Part shown: positions 37,416 to 47,187 of the stretch, piece by piece | How positions within the stretch are numbered: the stretch's first letter is position 1 | How the letters are laid out: the number at the start of each line of letters is the position of its first letter | NCBI GenBank assembly: GCA_037200045.1 | Contig: JBBCHM010000001.1 | Location: 1,612,001-1,676,000, forward strand | Origin: Rhizomicrobium sp. | GTDB lineage: Bacteria; Pseudomonadota; Alphaproteobacteria; Micropepsales; Micropepsaceae | DNA length: 64,000 nt | Reading direction: 5' to 3' | Program-made: the position numbers and the translations under genes | The notes under the pieces: generated by a model | Told to the model about the DNA's origin: nothing | The model's input: only the letters and a program-made list of their open reading frames with translations | The model's database searches: none

Positions 37416-38021
37416 TCAGGCGGCGCGCGGCCGCAGCAGTTTCGTCGTCGTCGTGCCGGTGGACTGGGTGACGGTCATCGCGTCCTCGACCGCCATCGCC
37501 TTCTCGATCAGCGCCCAGGCGGCGCGGGTGCGGCCGGTGTCGTACATCGACACCACGATGCGCCCGTTCGGCATCAGATAGCGCGCATAGCGCAGCAGCA
37601 CGGCGTCCGGATCGAGAACGTAGTTCAGGACCTGACTGAAGATGACGACGTCGAAGCGGCGGTCGGAATGGAACTCGCCGGCCTCGGCGACCGCGAAGGC
37701 GGTGCGCGCGTCGGCGACGGGCGCGGCCTGGGCGATCGCCTCCGCCGAAAGATCGACGCCGAGATAGGATTTGTAGGGCAGCACCTTCAGCTTGCGCGCC
37801 AGAAGGCCGGCGCCGCAGCCGACATCGAGGATCGAATCCGGCGCCAGGAACTGGCAATAGCCGAGCACGCTGGCGAGGCCGCCGAGACTGTCGAGCCGGC
37901 CCAGAAAATCCCAATGGCCGGACTTGTATTCGTTGTCCCAGGCCTTTGCGCTGACCCGCGACGGACGAAAGCCGATCACCTGGAACACGGCGTAGCTGGC
38001 AATCCTCCTGACGAAGTCCAT
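37416..38021 (-). CDS. Class I SAM-dependent methyltransferase
   Basis: A 201-residue methyltransferase with SAM-binding motif I ILDVGCGAGLLARKL (about 64-78), motif II YLGVDLSAEAIAQA and motif IV-like FDVVIFSQVLNYVLDPD. The VLNYVLDPDAVL stretch resembles methyltransferases acting on small molecules or lipids (ubiquinone-type or sugar-linked), but the substrate cannot be given. The ATG at 38021 was chosen because the 28 codons upstream look random. The ribosome site is weak. It reads away from the lipoprotein gene that begins at 38333. Confidence 0.85.
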   Translation of the reverse strand: MDFVRRIASYAVFQVIGFRPSRVSAKAWDNEYKSGHWDFLGRLDSLGGLASVLGYCQFLAPDSILDVGCGAGLLARKLKVLPYKSYLGVDLSAEAIAQAAPVADARTAFAVAEAGEFHSDRRFDVVIFSQVLNYVLDPDAVLLRYARYLMPNGRIVVSMYDTGRTRAAWALIEKAMAVEDAMTVTQSTGTTTTKLLRPRAA

Positions 38022-38332
38022 GAACGGCACAGTTCCGCGGCAACCCTGGGCAGCGCTGCAAATTTCATGCGAGACCGAGCGTCGCAGTTTGAAACGCATC
38101 GGCATACCCGGACCCGGTGGCGTATTTTTGGGCGGCGGCCCCGTGGCGCGATCACGCGGCAGAATCCTAGGCGAAGCCGCGATTTTTTTCCGTCACAAAA
38201 CTGCGATACGGCGCGGCGGCACCGGATTCACCACGCGGCGCGGCCGCTTCGTTTTGGCACAGAAATGCGCTTATGCTCAGCTCCAATGAGCGCGAGCGGA
38301 TAACAATGTCCGCGATCGAGTGGGGGCTGGTG

Positions 38333-38938
38333 ATGCGGTTGGCGTATTGGGCGCGCGGGATCGGTGCGTGCGGCTTGGTGGTCGCTCTTGCGGGTTGCGG
38401 CGGAATGCTCCTGCCGAGCCAGAGCGAAGTCGGCGAGACCACGTTCAATTCCTACGGCGCGGTGCGCCGGGCGTTCGACGACATCGCGCTGCACCAAAGT
38501 TCGGTGAGCGATCTGTCCCATCTCGGCTTCGACGCGCAGCACACGCCCAATGTCGCGGTGCTGTCCTATCTGGAGATCGTCGAGCGCTTCATGCCCAACA
38601 GCTCGATGGCGTTCGACAAGCTCGATCCCGCGGTGCAGGACTGCATCATGGCGCGCACCTCCTGCGAGGGCTTCGTCTTCAAGGTCGAGCACCACGAATT
38701 CCAGCGCAGCGGCAGCCTGTTCCTCGACCTGTTCGGCTTCGAGCATCTGACGACCGAGACCGGCTGGACCGCGCAGGTTTTCGTGTTGGTGCAGGACGGT
38801 CGTGTGACGCACAAGATCCTGTCCGGCGAGCCCAATGTGCGCATCGTGCGCGACGACGTCGAGCCGCTCGGCCCGATGCAGAACCTCGCCGGCGTGTTCG
38901 CGACCGGCACCGCCGTCGCCTCGCGCGCGATCAAATAG
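38333..38938 (+). CDS. Predicted lipoprotein (201 aa)
   Basis: Lipoprotein with lipobox LAGC and modified Cys22. The mature domain includes NSYGAVRRAFDDIALHQSS, LSHLGFDAQHTPNVAVLSYLEIVERF, CIMARTSCEGFVFKVEHHE and a final RIVRDDVEPLGPMQNL. The pair of cysteines in the middle may form a disulfide. I do not recognise a named family. In-frame ATGs at 38273 and 38306 are possible, but 38333 gives the best signal peptide and follows GGGGG. It lies convergent to the 54-residue holin-like gene and marks the left edge of the GTA region. Confidence 0.78.
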   Translation: MRLAYWARGIGACGLVVALAGCGGMLLPSQSEVGETTFNSYGAVRRAFDDIALHQSSVSDLSHLGFDAQHTPNVAVLSYLEIVERFMPNSSMAFDKLDPAVQDCIMARTSCEGFVFKVEHHEFQRSGSLFLDLFGFEHLTTETGWTAQVFVLVQDGRVTHKILSGEPNVRIVRDDVEPLGPMQNLAGVFATGTAVASRAIK

Positions 38939-38993
38939 GGACGGCGCCGTCTTCGCCACCGCCGGAGACGGCGGCGAAGGGCGCCGCGGCCCG

Positions 38994-39158
38994 CTAGCCG
39001 GCGGTGCTGGCGACGCCATGGCGCACGGTCATGGCGAGAACCGCCGGCACGGCGAGGTTGAGCGCCGCGACCGGCGTCAAGTCGCCGGTGAGCCAGCCGC
39101 CGAGCGCACCGAGCGCGGTGAGCGCGCCGACGATGTAGGTCTTGTATCCATTGAGCAT
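38994..39158 (-). CDS. Holin-like 54-residue membrane protein
   Basis: Translation gives MLNGYKTYIVGALTALGALG then a short polar turn and a second hydrophobic stretch (LTPVAALNLAVPAVLAMTV). This is a two-helix hairpin typical of small phage holins and of short phage-associated membrane proteins beginning MLNGYKTYI. AAGGA lies five bases before the ATG. It is on the same strand as the GTA cluster, 244 bases after its last gene, so it may be the lysis or release accessory of that cluster. RcGTA lysis genes lie away from the main cluster, so a linked copy would be unusual. Holin function is inferred only from form and place. Confidence 0.6.
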   Translation of the reverse strand: MLNGYKTYIVGALTALGALGGWLTGDLTPVAALNLAVPAVLAMTVRHGVASTAG

Positions 39159-39402
39159 GACGGGATCCTTTCGTGTGAGCCGCGGGCAAAACGCGCCGCA
39201 GCGGGCGGCCGTCCCGCGCGGGAACGGCCGCCCGATGGGGCGTGGTGCGCAGGAATGCGGTGGCGCGGTCGCAAGATTCGCCCGTCTTGGCGCATCTGCC
39301 GCCGCACCTGGTCGAGAAATTCGCGCTATCGCAAAAGAAGCGACTCCATGCGCGCGAAGATCTCGCCCGCGCGTCGCCGATGCGGCCGCCTTCGTCGATC
39401 GG

Positions 39403-40641
39403 TTAACTCACCACCGCCCGGTCCGTGACGCGGCGCCAATTGGCGCCGTCCGAGAAGGCGAGCACCGCGCCGCCGCTTTCGTTGCCGACATAGACGATCT
39501 GACCGGCCTGCGCCGGGCTCGGCAGCGCCGCCACCGTATAGCTCGCCACGCCGACCGGCCCGTTCACGTCGAGCAGGATGCCCGCCGTCGCCGTCTTGCC
39601 GACACCCAACTCGCCGGTGGCGTTGATGCGCACCCGTTCGGCGCGCGTGGCGCCGGTGCCGGTCTCGAAGGTGATCCGCTGGGGCAGCGCGCCCGACGCC
39701 ACAATGCCGTCGACGCCGAAGGTGATCGCCGCCGTGGAGCGCTGCGCCGCGCCGTCATAGCCCGATCCCAGCAGCGAGAAGGTCCAATCGCCGGACGCCA
39801 CCGCGGCGGGCGCCGCGAGCGTGCCGCGGGCGCGCCGGCCGCCGAACACCATGCGTTTGTTCGCCGTACTCGCCACGAATCCGCTGAGACCGATGCCGTT
39901 GCTTTCCTTGACGATGACGAGATCGTCGGCGGAGTACCACGACGCATCGGGCACCGAGCCGTCGACATGCAGTTCCAGCAGCGAGCCCGGATTCGTCGTG
40001 TTGATGCCGATCCGTCCGGTGTCGGCGCGCACCGTGAGCGCGTCCTGCCAGGCCGAGCCGTCCGGCGAAACCTTGACGTGCAGATGATCGTCGCCGGCGA
40101 GGCCGAGCTCGGCGCGGCCGGAATAATTCGTCTGGTAGAGCAGCGAGGCGGTATCGCCGGACGCGTGCTTGTTGAGCTTGGCCTGCACGCCGCCGCCGAC
40201 ATTGTCGAACAGGATGGCGGAGGATTTGGCGGCGAGCTTGTTGGTCGCGTCGGCCGTGGTGTTGACACCCAGCAGGGGCACGTTCTGGAGATTGAGGATG
40301 CTCGCATAGTCCACCCAGGCCGCGCCGGTGAAGACGACGAGCCTGGCTTCGTCGACGACCAAGGCGGCGAGCCCGGTGAAGGGCACCACGAAGCGCCAGC
40401 CGCCGTCGACCGCGTAGGCGATCTGGCCGTCCTGTCCGGTCCAGTCGCCGGCCCCCGTGGCGTGCACGAGATAAGTGTCGCCGTCGGCCGGCGAGGCCGG
40501 CGGCGCGGTCAGGTCGCGGTCGAGGAAGCGCGCGAAGACAAGGGCGTCGAGCTGCAGGAGCGCTTCGTTGTGGGTGACGTGCGGCTGCACCGGGGTCGGC
40601 GGCAGCGTGGGCAGGCCGAGACGCGGCGTGGTGTCAGACAT
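39403..40641 (-). CDS. DUF2793-containing tail/fibre protein of the GTA cluster
   Basis: A 412-residue protein. The N-terminal 110 residues are of the DUF2793 type (PRLGLPTLPPTPVQPHVTHNEALLQLD, then GDTYLVHATGAGDWTGQDGQIAYAVDGGWRF), a domain found in phage and GTA tail-tip proteins. A repetitive Gly/Asn-rich shaft follows, with RIGINTTNPGSLLELHVDG and GELGVGKTATAGILLDVNGPVGV motifs usual in tail-fibre and adhesin stalks. A short C-terminal domain ends WRRVTDRAVVS. Its ATG overlaps the end of g15 by eight bases, so it is the distal gene of the same transcript. Probable role: receptor-binding appendage of the particle. Confidence 0.88.
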   Translation of the reverse strand: MSDTTPRLGLPTLPPTPVQPHVTHNEALLQLDALVFARFLDRDLTAPPASPADGDTYLVHATGAGDWTGQDGQIAYAVDGGWRFVVPFTGLAALVVDEARLVVFTGAAWVDYASILNLQNVPLLGVNTTADATNKLAAKSSAILFDNVGGGVQAKLNKHASGDTASLLYQTNYSGRAELGLAGDDHLHVKVSPDGSAWQDALTVRADTGRIGINTTNPGSLLELHVDGSVPDASWYSADDLVIVKESNGIGLSGFVASTANKRMVFGGRRARGTLAAPAAVASGDWTFSLLGSGYDGAAQRSTAAITFGVDGIVASGALPQRITFETGTGATRAERVRINATGELGVGKTATAGILLDVNGPVGVASYTVAALPSPAQAGQIVYVGNESGGAVLAFSDGANWRRVTDRAVVS

Positions 40642-43600
40642 GGAGGAGCTCCGTTTTCACCCGTCCGCGCCCGACCACGGAGGAGAGTTGATAGACGTTG
40701 ACGACCAGCGGACTGGGCAGGCCGGCGGGAAAATCGGCCGCCTGCGCGGCGGCGGTGTAGGTCTGCGAGGATTGCGGCAGCGACGCGAATGTTCGCACCG
40801 CCGCGCCGCCGCCGCCGAGGATTTCCAGGTCGTAGAGCTCGCTGGTCTCGCTCATCGGCGTCGCGACCAAGTTCCAGCCCGCGGCGGCGGGCGAGCGGTC
40901 GCGCCGCAGCCAGGATATCGATAGGTCGCCGCCCGCCAGCCGCCGCGCCCGGACGTGAAAGGGACTGAACGGCACGAGGCCGGCGGCGGAGAATTGCAGC
41001 GACGCGCCCTGCCAGGATGGATCGGAAATCGGCGCTCGCGGCGGGCCCCACAAATAATTGTACGGCAGACGGGCCTCGCTCTGGCCGAGGGAAAGCTGTT
41101 GCAGCGCGCCGTCCAGCGCGACGACGCGCGCGCCCGCGGCGAGCGGCGCGCGCATGGCGCCTTCCGTTCCGGCCTGGCCGCGCAACAGGCGCGTCAAGGT
41201 CCATTGGTCCGGCGCCGTCAGTTCCGCGGTCGCGAACTGGAGCACTTCCCAATCGCCGTCGGCGTTTTGCGCCGCCACGGCGTTGGCGCCGGCGAGCACG
41301 GACTGGTCGTCGCGCGATGCGAAGGCGCCGGCATAGAGCTTGACCCGGAGCGCGTTGACACGGTCCCAGCGCCAGACGGGACCCGCGTGGAAATCGGCCG
41401 TCGTGACGCCGACGGCCGCGGAGCGGGTCAGCGTGGTGTCGAGCGCAAAGCCGGCGTCGGTGGCGCTGCGGAGCACCTGCACGCTGCCGGGCCAGGGCGA
41501 CGCATGGACCGCGACGTGCGGCGCCCACGGCACCTCGCTGCCGGTGAGCAGCGGCAGATCGAGGAAGACCGCGAGGGCCCGGCCAGGCTGCGTCAGGCGC
41601 TGCGTCGCCAGCGGGCCGCGCGACGGGCCGGCGAGCGGTTCGTAGATCGAAGGATCGGTCGCCACGGCCTCCAGCGCGCGCGATGTCGCGTCGTCGATCT
41701 GGGTCAGGCGCAGGCGATGGGCCCGGCCGCTCGACGTGAACACGATCTCGTCGGTCGGATCGAGCGCGAGACGCGAGGGCGGCAGCGCCAGCGTCGCGGT
41801 CTCGCGCATCACCCAGGCGTCCTGCAACAGCCGCTCGCCGATGCCGATGGCCTGGCCCTGGTCCATCACGAGCGGAATCTGCGAGGTCGCGACGCGGTCG
41901 GAGCGGGTGACGAGGCGGCGTGCCTCGACGCTGGCCTGGCGATAGTCCGCGTCAGCGTCGATATAGGCGATGCGCGAGACGTTCGGCAGGTCGGTCTCCT
42001 GGGCGCGGACGAGGGAGAAGCCGAGCCCGTCGGCACTGTCGGGAAGCGCCAGATCGTCCTCGGCGACGGCGGGCGCCGAAGGGCGGCCGCGCATCGCGAA
42101 GCGGATCGCGCCCTCGCTCTCGGCGGCATCGAAATGAAACGCGGTGGCGAGCGGATCGAGCGCGTCGCGTACGCTCATCGTGTCGGTGACGGCGAAGCCG
42201 GTGACGAGGCCGTCGAGGTCCGACGTGTCGGCGCCGGAGAAATTCGCCGCGGCGCAGACATCGGCGACGAGGACGGGCAGCGAGACGGCGCCGAGCCGGC
42301 CGTTCAGCCAATGGCCGAGCCGCCAGTTCGCGGCATCGCCCCACACGGTGGAGAGCGCCGGGAAGAACGGATAGGGCCGCGCGTCCCAGCACCACACATA
42401 TATATTGGACGTGTCCACCATGCGGCCGGCGTAGTGCGACGAGGCCGGGTTGTTCGCGGGCGCGGCCCAGAACGCGAAATGCGCTTCGAGGAACCGGCGC
42501 TGGATCAGATCGTCGCGCGCGCCGGTCGAGAAATAAGGCAGCGCGCTTTCCGAGGACTTTGGATCGTAGAACACGTTGGGCTGGTTGGCGCCCTTGTCGA
42601 TGGCGGGACAGCCGAGCTCGGTGAACCAGATCGGCTTGCCCTGCGGCGTCCAGGCGGTGGGCGCGGCGGATTCGCTGCCCGTGGGGCGGTCGTAATGGGC
42701 GCTGCTCCACCAGTTCCATAAATCCTTCGCGCGCCACACGAACGGCTTGCCGAGCCCATCGGTGATCGGCGTGCGGATCTGCGCCGCGCGATCGGCGTCG
42801 CTGGCGTAGTACCAGTCGTAATCCTCGCCGCCCCGGATGTTCGCGGTGAGATAGTCGGTGTCGTAGATCGAGGTCGTGCCGTTCGGGTCGTAGTCGAGCT
42901 GCGCGGTGCCGTCGCGCCAATCGGCCAGCGGCAGGTAATTGTCGATGCCGACGAAATCGATGTTCGGGTCCGACCACAAAGGATCGAGATTGAACAGCAA
43001 AGCGCCGCCGCCCGTCTGGTGATTGTTGTATTCGCTCCAATCGCGGCGTAGCCGAGCTTGGCCGCCGGCAGGATCGCGCGCATGTCGGCGGCCAGCGTCT
43101 TGAGCGCCGCGACGGCGGGATAGTGCGTGGCGCTGTCGCGCACGCGGGTCAACCCGCGCAGTTCGCTGCCGATCAGGAAAGCGTCGACGCCGCCGGCCGC
43201 GGCGGCGAGCTTCGCGTAGTGCAGGATCATGCGGCGAAAGCCCCAATCGGCGCCGCCGCTCCAGGTGACGGTGGTGCCGCTCACCGCGAAGTTCGCTGCG
43301 GTCGCGCTGCCGAAGAAGGCGTTCACCTGCGTCGCGGCGGCGGCGGTCTGGTCGGGCGAACCGGCGACGCCCGGCGCCGGCGAACAGGTGATGCGGCCGC
43401 GCCAGGGAAAGGCGGGCTGGCCGGTCGCGCCGCTATAGGGGTCGGTCAGCGCGTTGCCCGGCGCGATATCCATGAACAGGAAGGGGCAGAGCATGACGCG
43501 AAGCCCGCGCGCTTTCAGGTTTTGGATGGCGCTGACGATCGAGGCGTCGGATGGCGTGCCGCCATAGGCGGGAACGCCGCCGAGCTGGCTCACCACATGG

Positions 43601-44562
43601 GCCGAGCCGCGCGCGATGCCGTTCACGCTCCAGGTCTCGGGATAGGTCGTCTTCGCCGCGGTCTCGACGCCGGGCTTGATCGTGCAGGTGCCGGCGCGCA
43701 GATCGCTCGCGAACCAGCCGGTGACCAGCGATACCGCGCCGAGATTTGGCGCCAGCGCCGCCAATTCGTCGAGCGAGGCGTCGATGTCGGCGGTGCCGGC
43801 GGAATTGTGCGCGTTCTGCGGCACGGTGCCGCCTTCGCCGTCGTCTTCGGAGACGATCGTTCCGTCGTAGTCGAACTCGCCGGCGCCGGGGATCAGCGCC
43901 ACGCCGGTCAGACCGCTTTCGAGCGCGCCCGGATCGGCGAGCGTGCGAAAGACCTCGAAGGAAAGCTGCGGGATGCGGTTGCCGAAATCGGCGAGCTGCA
44001 GATCCTCGAACACGACATAGGCGAGATCGCGGAAGGCCGGCGCGTTATCGGCGCCTTCGATGTCGGCGATCAGCGGATCGGGCGCCTGCGCCGCGCCGCC
44101 GGAATGAAAGCGCGTCGTGACCTTCGACAGGTCGAGCAGATTGCCGTCGGCCCACACCCGGCCGATCCGCGTCACCGAAGCGCAGAGCCCGACCGCGAAG
44201 GAGATCGAATAGGTGTAGTCGGTCTCGCTGACCGAGGGCGCGCCGATGCCCTTGCCGCCGCCGCTGGACGTGGTGGTCGCGGTCTCCTTGTAGCGGCTGG
44301 CCCAGATGACCTGGCCCGCCAGCCGCATGCGGCCATAGAGGCGGGGGATCGGCGCGCCTTCGGTCGAGGCCTGGAGCGAGGTGTCGGTCAGGCGCGGACC
44401 ATAGGTGTGGCGGCCGGGCGCGATGGCCGCGTCGATCTCGCTTCCGGCCAGCGTGCCCAGCGCGCCGCCGAGCTGCGCGCCGGTCACGCCGAGAAAGGAG
44501 AGGCCGCCGAACAGCGACCCGCCCAGCGCCGAGCCGGCGATGCCGAGGACAAGAGAAGCCAT
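40634..44562 (-). pseudogene. GTA g15 tail hub/host-specificity protein, interrupted by a -1 frameshift
   Basis: Homologue of the largest RcGTA tail gene, the TIM-barrel-like hub that contacts recipient cells. Two reading frames cover it. The first (44562 to about 43050) runs from MASLVLGIAG through LPAAKLGYAA and then becomes nonsense. The second continues at about 43048 as DWSEYNNHQTGGGALLFNLD and stays open to 40634. Joining them gives YAADWSEYNN, the family's glycosidase-like active region, and a total of about 1309 residues, as expected. One missing G in GCCGCGATTGG explains the break. It could be a true mutation that inactivates the particle or an assembly error. A GGGAGGA ribosome site precedes the ATG. 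No slippery heptamer lies at the break. Confidence 0.9.
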
Positions 44563-44609
44563 GTGTTTGCATCCTCCCTCTTCCCTTTGGGCAGAGGGCT
44601 TCTTTCGAA

Positions 44610-45032
44610 CTACAGCCGGAAGGCGTAAGCGAGCTTGGCGCGCCAGAACGGCGAGAACGGTTCTTCGCTCACGCGGCGGTTCTGGCGGGCGTGGATCAGG
44701 GTCGGCGCGCCATCGCGTTGCGCGATGATCCCGCAATGCTTCGCCGGACCGCTGCGCGCCATGCGGAACACCGCGACATCGCCCGGCGCCAGGGCGGCGC
44801 GGTCGATCTCTCTTAGGTGGCGGGCCAGCGCCATATATAATGTCTCGCGGCCGGTGGCTTCCGCCCAGTCGGGCGAATAGGGCGGCGGATCCTCGGGCTC
44901 TTCGCCGTGCAGCTCGCGCCACACGCCGCGCAACAGGCCGAGGCAATCGCAGCCGGCGCCCTTCGCGCTCGCCTGATGCACATAGGGCGTGCCGATCCAG
45001 GAACGGGCGACGGAGACGACGTCAGTTGCCAT
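44610..45032 (-). CDS. GTA g14 NlpC/P60 cell-wall peptidase
   Basis: Small cysteine peptidase of 140 residues, thought to open peptidoglycan during DNA entry and to sit in the tail tip. The catalytic Cys30 lies in GAGCDCLGLLRGVWRE, His99 in PAKHCGIIA, with LIHARQN as the third position. The start ATG at 45032 lies inside the end of g13 (11-base overlap). g15 starts 47 bases after this gene ends. Length and order agree with RcGTA g14. Confidence 0.94.
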   Translation of the reverse strand: MATDVVSVARSWIGTPYVHQASAKGAGCDCLGLLRGVWRELHGEEPEDPPPYSPDWAEATGRETLYMALARHLREIDRAALAPGDVAVFRMARSGPAKHCGIIAQRDGAPTLIHARQNRRVSEEPFSPFWRAKLAYAFRL

Positions 45033-45903
45033 AGCGGCTGCCTCCGTCGAGCGGCTGCGACTGGGTCGGCGGCGCCAGCGCGGCGTCGTTGCCGGGCATG
45101 TAGGGAAAGCCGCGGAAGTTCACGCCATTGGCGAATTTCGCCTTGCAGGTCGAGAACTGCTTGTCGCAGCCGGCGCTCAGCGTGAAGCCGTCGCCGGGCG
45201 CGATCGCCTCGCTCATCGCCTGCCAGAGCTCGATCGAGCCGGCGGCGTGGCGCTTGATCTCCATCGCGCGGCCTGAATTGGCGCCGGTGGTGAAGGCGAG
45301 CCTGCCGCCGCTGAACCAGCCGGCGGCATAGACGCCGAGGCCTGCCGTGGTGAAGCGGCGGTTGTCGAGGACGGCGAGCACGGTGGCCGAGGCGGTGAAG
45401 GCCGCGCCCGTAATGTCCTTGCCGCAGCGCGCGTCTCCGAGATCGGCGTCGCAGGAATAGCCATAGACGCGGCCGACCGGCTGGTTCAGCCGGTGCGCCA
45501 GGCCGCGCACCTCGCAGGAGAAGGCGGTCTTGCCGCGCTTGACCTCGCCCAGGCTGCCCTTGCGCATCAGCACGCGCTGGTCCGGCGCGGCCCAGTTGAC
45601 GCGCCAGATCTCGATATCGGCGTCGTCATAGAGGCCGGCGGCGAGATCGGATTCGTTCAACGTCGCCGAGCTGAGCGCGCCGGTGACGGTCAGATTGTCG
45701 ACCGCGAGGCCCAGCGTCGACTGCACCTCGCTGGCGGTGAAGCCGGCGACCGCTTCATAGGCGAGCGTGTCGATGGTCACGGGGACATCGTGATCGGTGA
45801 AGCCCTGCACCGCGCCGTCGCGGCGCATGATCTTCCAGCACCAGCACAGAGTCGTCGTGCCCGAAGAAAGATGGGATTGCAGAGAGGGAGAGAGGGATTT
45901 CAT
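45022..45903 (-). CDS. GTA g13 tail hub protein (DUF2163/BR0599 family)
   Basis: A 293-residue baseplate protein. The DUF2163 part includes CWCWKIMRRDGAVQGFTDHD and VRGLAHRLNQPVGRVYGYSC. The C-terminal part has conserved cysteines in DADLGDARCGKD and SAGCDKQFSTCKAKFANG, then NFRGFPYMPGND. This Cys set is reported to bind a metal or Fe-S centre in the RcGTA hub. The ATG overlaps the stop of g12 by four bases, and the stop overlaps the start of g14. It belongs to the distal-tail block g12-g15. Confidence 0.94.
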   Translation of the reverse strand: MKSLSPSLQSHLSSGTTTLCWCWKIMRRDGAVQGFTDHDVPVTIDTLAYEAVAGFTASEVQSTLGLAVDNLTVTGALSSATLNESDLAAGLYDDADIEIWRVNWAAPDQRVLMRKGSLGEVKRGKTAFSCEVRGLAHRLNQPVGRVYGYSCDADLGDARCGKDITGAAFTASATVLAVLDNRRFTTAGLGVYAAGWFSGGRLAFTTGANSGRAMEIKRHAAGSIELWQAMSEAIAPGDGFTLSAGCDKQFSTCKAKFANGVNFRGFPYMPGNDAALAPPTQSQPLDGGSRYGN

Positions 45904-46520
45904 ATCCTGATCTCCACCAGCGGGATGCTCGGGATTTCGCCGGCGGCGAAGCTGGAGAGGTTGATCGACAATTGATCGGTGTCGAAACGCACCGGCACGT
46001 CGAATTCGAAACCGGTGGTGATGGAGCCGGTCGGCGCCGACGTGAAGGTGACGAGGCCGGTCGTGCTGTCGACGGAAAAGCCGCTTGTACGTTCGACGCC
46101 GGCGACCGCGACGCGGACGGTGCCGGCGACGGGCTTGGCGATCACGCGCGTCCAGCTCGCGGGACCCGAGGGATAGGTCTTGGCAAGCTGGAAGACGGTC
46201 CGATGCCCGTCGCCGGTCCCGAGCGCCTGGTCGAGCGGGGAGGCGATCTCGCCCGGCGTGCAGGATTTGAAATCGCTCCAGTCCTTGAAGCGGAACCCGG
46301 TGAGCCGGCCCTGGCGCGCCTCGAAGAAGGCGATGGCCGCGTGCAGATCATTCAGCGAACGCACGCCGTAGCCGGCGTCGTAGCGGCGGCGCGAATTGGC
46401 CCACACCGCGTTGCGCTCCTCGAAGCCGGAGCCGAGCGTGACGATCTCCGTCTTGCGCTCGGGCCCGCCCGTCGAGTGGAAGGCAAGCGCGGTGGGGAAG
46501 CGAATTTCGTGGAAGGCCAT
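45900..46520 (-). CDS. GTA g12 distal tail protein (DUF2460)
   Basis: A 206-residue protein of the DUF2460 family that forms the distal end of the tail tube. Hallmarks are FPTALAFHSTGGPERKTEIV, RRRYDAGYGVRSLNDLHAAIAFFEARQG, RLTGFRFKDWSDFKS and DVPVRFDTDQLSINL. It starts one base inside the stop of g11 (TGATG) and overlaps g13 by ATGA, so translation is coupled through g11-g12-g13-g14. Confidence 0.95.
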   Translation of the reverse strand: MAFHEIRFPTALAFHSTGGPERKTEIVTLGSGFEERNAVWANSRRRYDAGYGVRSLNDLHAAIAFFEARQGRLTGFRFKDWSDFKSCTPGEIASPLDQALGTGDGHRTVFQLAKTYPSGPASWTRVIAKPVAGTVRVAVAGVERTSGFSVDSTTGLVTFTSAPTGSITTGFEFDVPVRFDTDQLSINLSSFAAGEIPSIPLVEIRI

Positions 46521-47053
46521 CAGAGATTCCTCTGCCCGCGCGCCAAGGCGCGGCTCAGCATCGCGGCGACCTGGGATTGCGATTTCAGGAAGCTCGCGGC
46601 GTCCGGGGTCTGCACGTTGAGCGTGATGGCGCGGGGCGCGAGCGCCGCGTTGGGCGCGATGGCGCCGGATGCGCCCGGCACGAAAAGCTCCGGCCCCTGC
46701 TCGCCGACGAGATAGGGCGTGCCGGCATCGACCGGCCCGCCCGCCGCGCGGGCGCCGCCGATGGGCAAGAGCGAGCCGGCGATCGAGGTCAGCGCGTTCT
46801 CGATCGGCTTGACGATGAACTGGGTCGTGGCGATGCGGTCGAAGCCGGCCAGGATCGAGGTGACGAGGCCGTCCATCGAGGTTTTGCCGGAGATCACGGC
46901 GCGCGCGATCGTGTTCTCCACCGAGGTGAAGCTGCGCGTCACCGCGGTTTCGATGGCGCTCGTCGCGCTCTGCACCGGGCCGCCGACGAAGGCGGACAGC
47001 GCCTGCCCCGCCGCGGCGAGGGATTGGTCGATGGGCGATTGAGGGTCAGCCAT
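46520..47053 (-). CDS. GTA g11 short tail tape-measure protein
   Basis: A 177-residue mostly helical protein. The N-terminal amphipathic region is LAAAGQALSAFVGGPVQSATSAIETAV. The middle shows TMDGL-type and FIVKPIENALTSIAGS segments, and a family GGPVDAGTPYLVGEQGPELFVPG motif follows. It ends with LNVQTPDAASFLKSQSQVAAMLSRALARGQ. GTA tape measures are short because the tail is short. The upstream gap to g10.1 (47054-47187) is filled by a long palindrome. Confidence 0.92.
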   Translation of the reverse strand: MADPQSPIDQSLAAAGQALSAFVGGPVQSATSAIETAVTRSFTSVENTIARAVISGKTSMDGLVTSILAGFDRIATTQFIVKPIENALTSIAGSLLPIGGARAAGGPVDAGTPYLVGEQGPELFVPGASGAIAPNAALAPRAITLNVQTPDAASFLKSQSQVAAMLSRALARGQRNL

Positions 47054-47086
47054 AAGGTCGATCTTTCGGTTCGCGGCGAAGGTGGC

Positions 47087-47151
47087 TCACGCGGAGCCGC
47101 GGAGTACGCGGAGAAGCGCGTCACCTCCGCGTACTCCGCGGCTCCGCGTGA
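47087..47151. repeat. CGCGGAG hairpin repeat, family D
   Basis: Two perfect 27-base arms (47087-47113 and 47125-47151), inverted and separated by 11 bases. Each arm is three units of CGCGGAG on a nine-base period (TCACGCGGAG, CCGCGGAG, TACGCGGAG). Related sequences occur at 49678-49842, 55668-55693 and 61901-61928. The transcript would fold into a very stable stem between g10.1 and g11. Confidence 0.85.
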
Positions 47152-47187
47152 AACATCTCAATTGCGCTTCGCGCAACGACGGCGATT

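Noticed and set aside
38294..38307. GAGCGGATAACAAT, identical to the core of the E. coli lac operator
   Set aside because: Only a half-site, with no partner, no LacI-type gene and no sugar gene nearby; treated as chance.
43040..43060. Programmed frameshift in g15
   Set aside because: The join needs a -1 shift, but no X XXY YYZ heptamer is present; a lost base is the simpler explanation.
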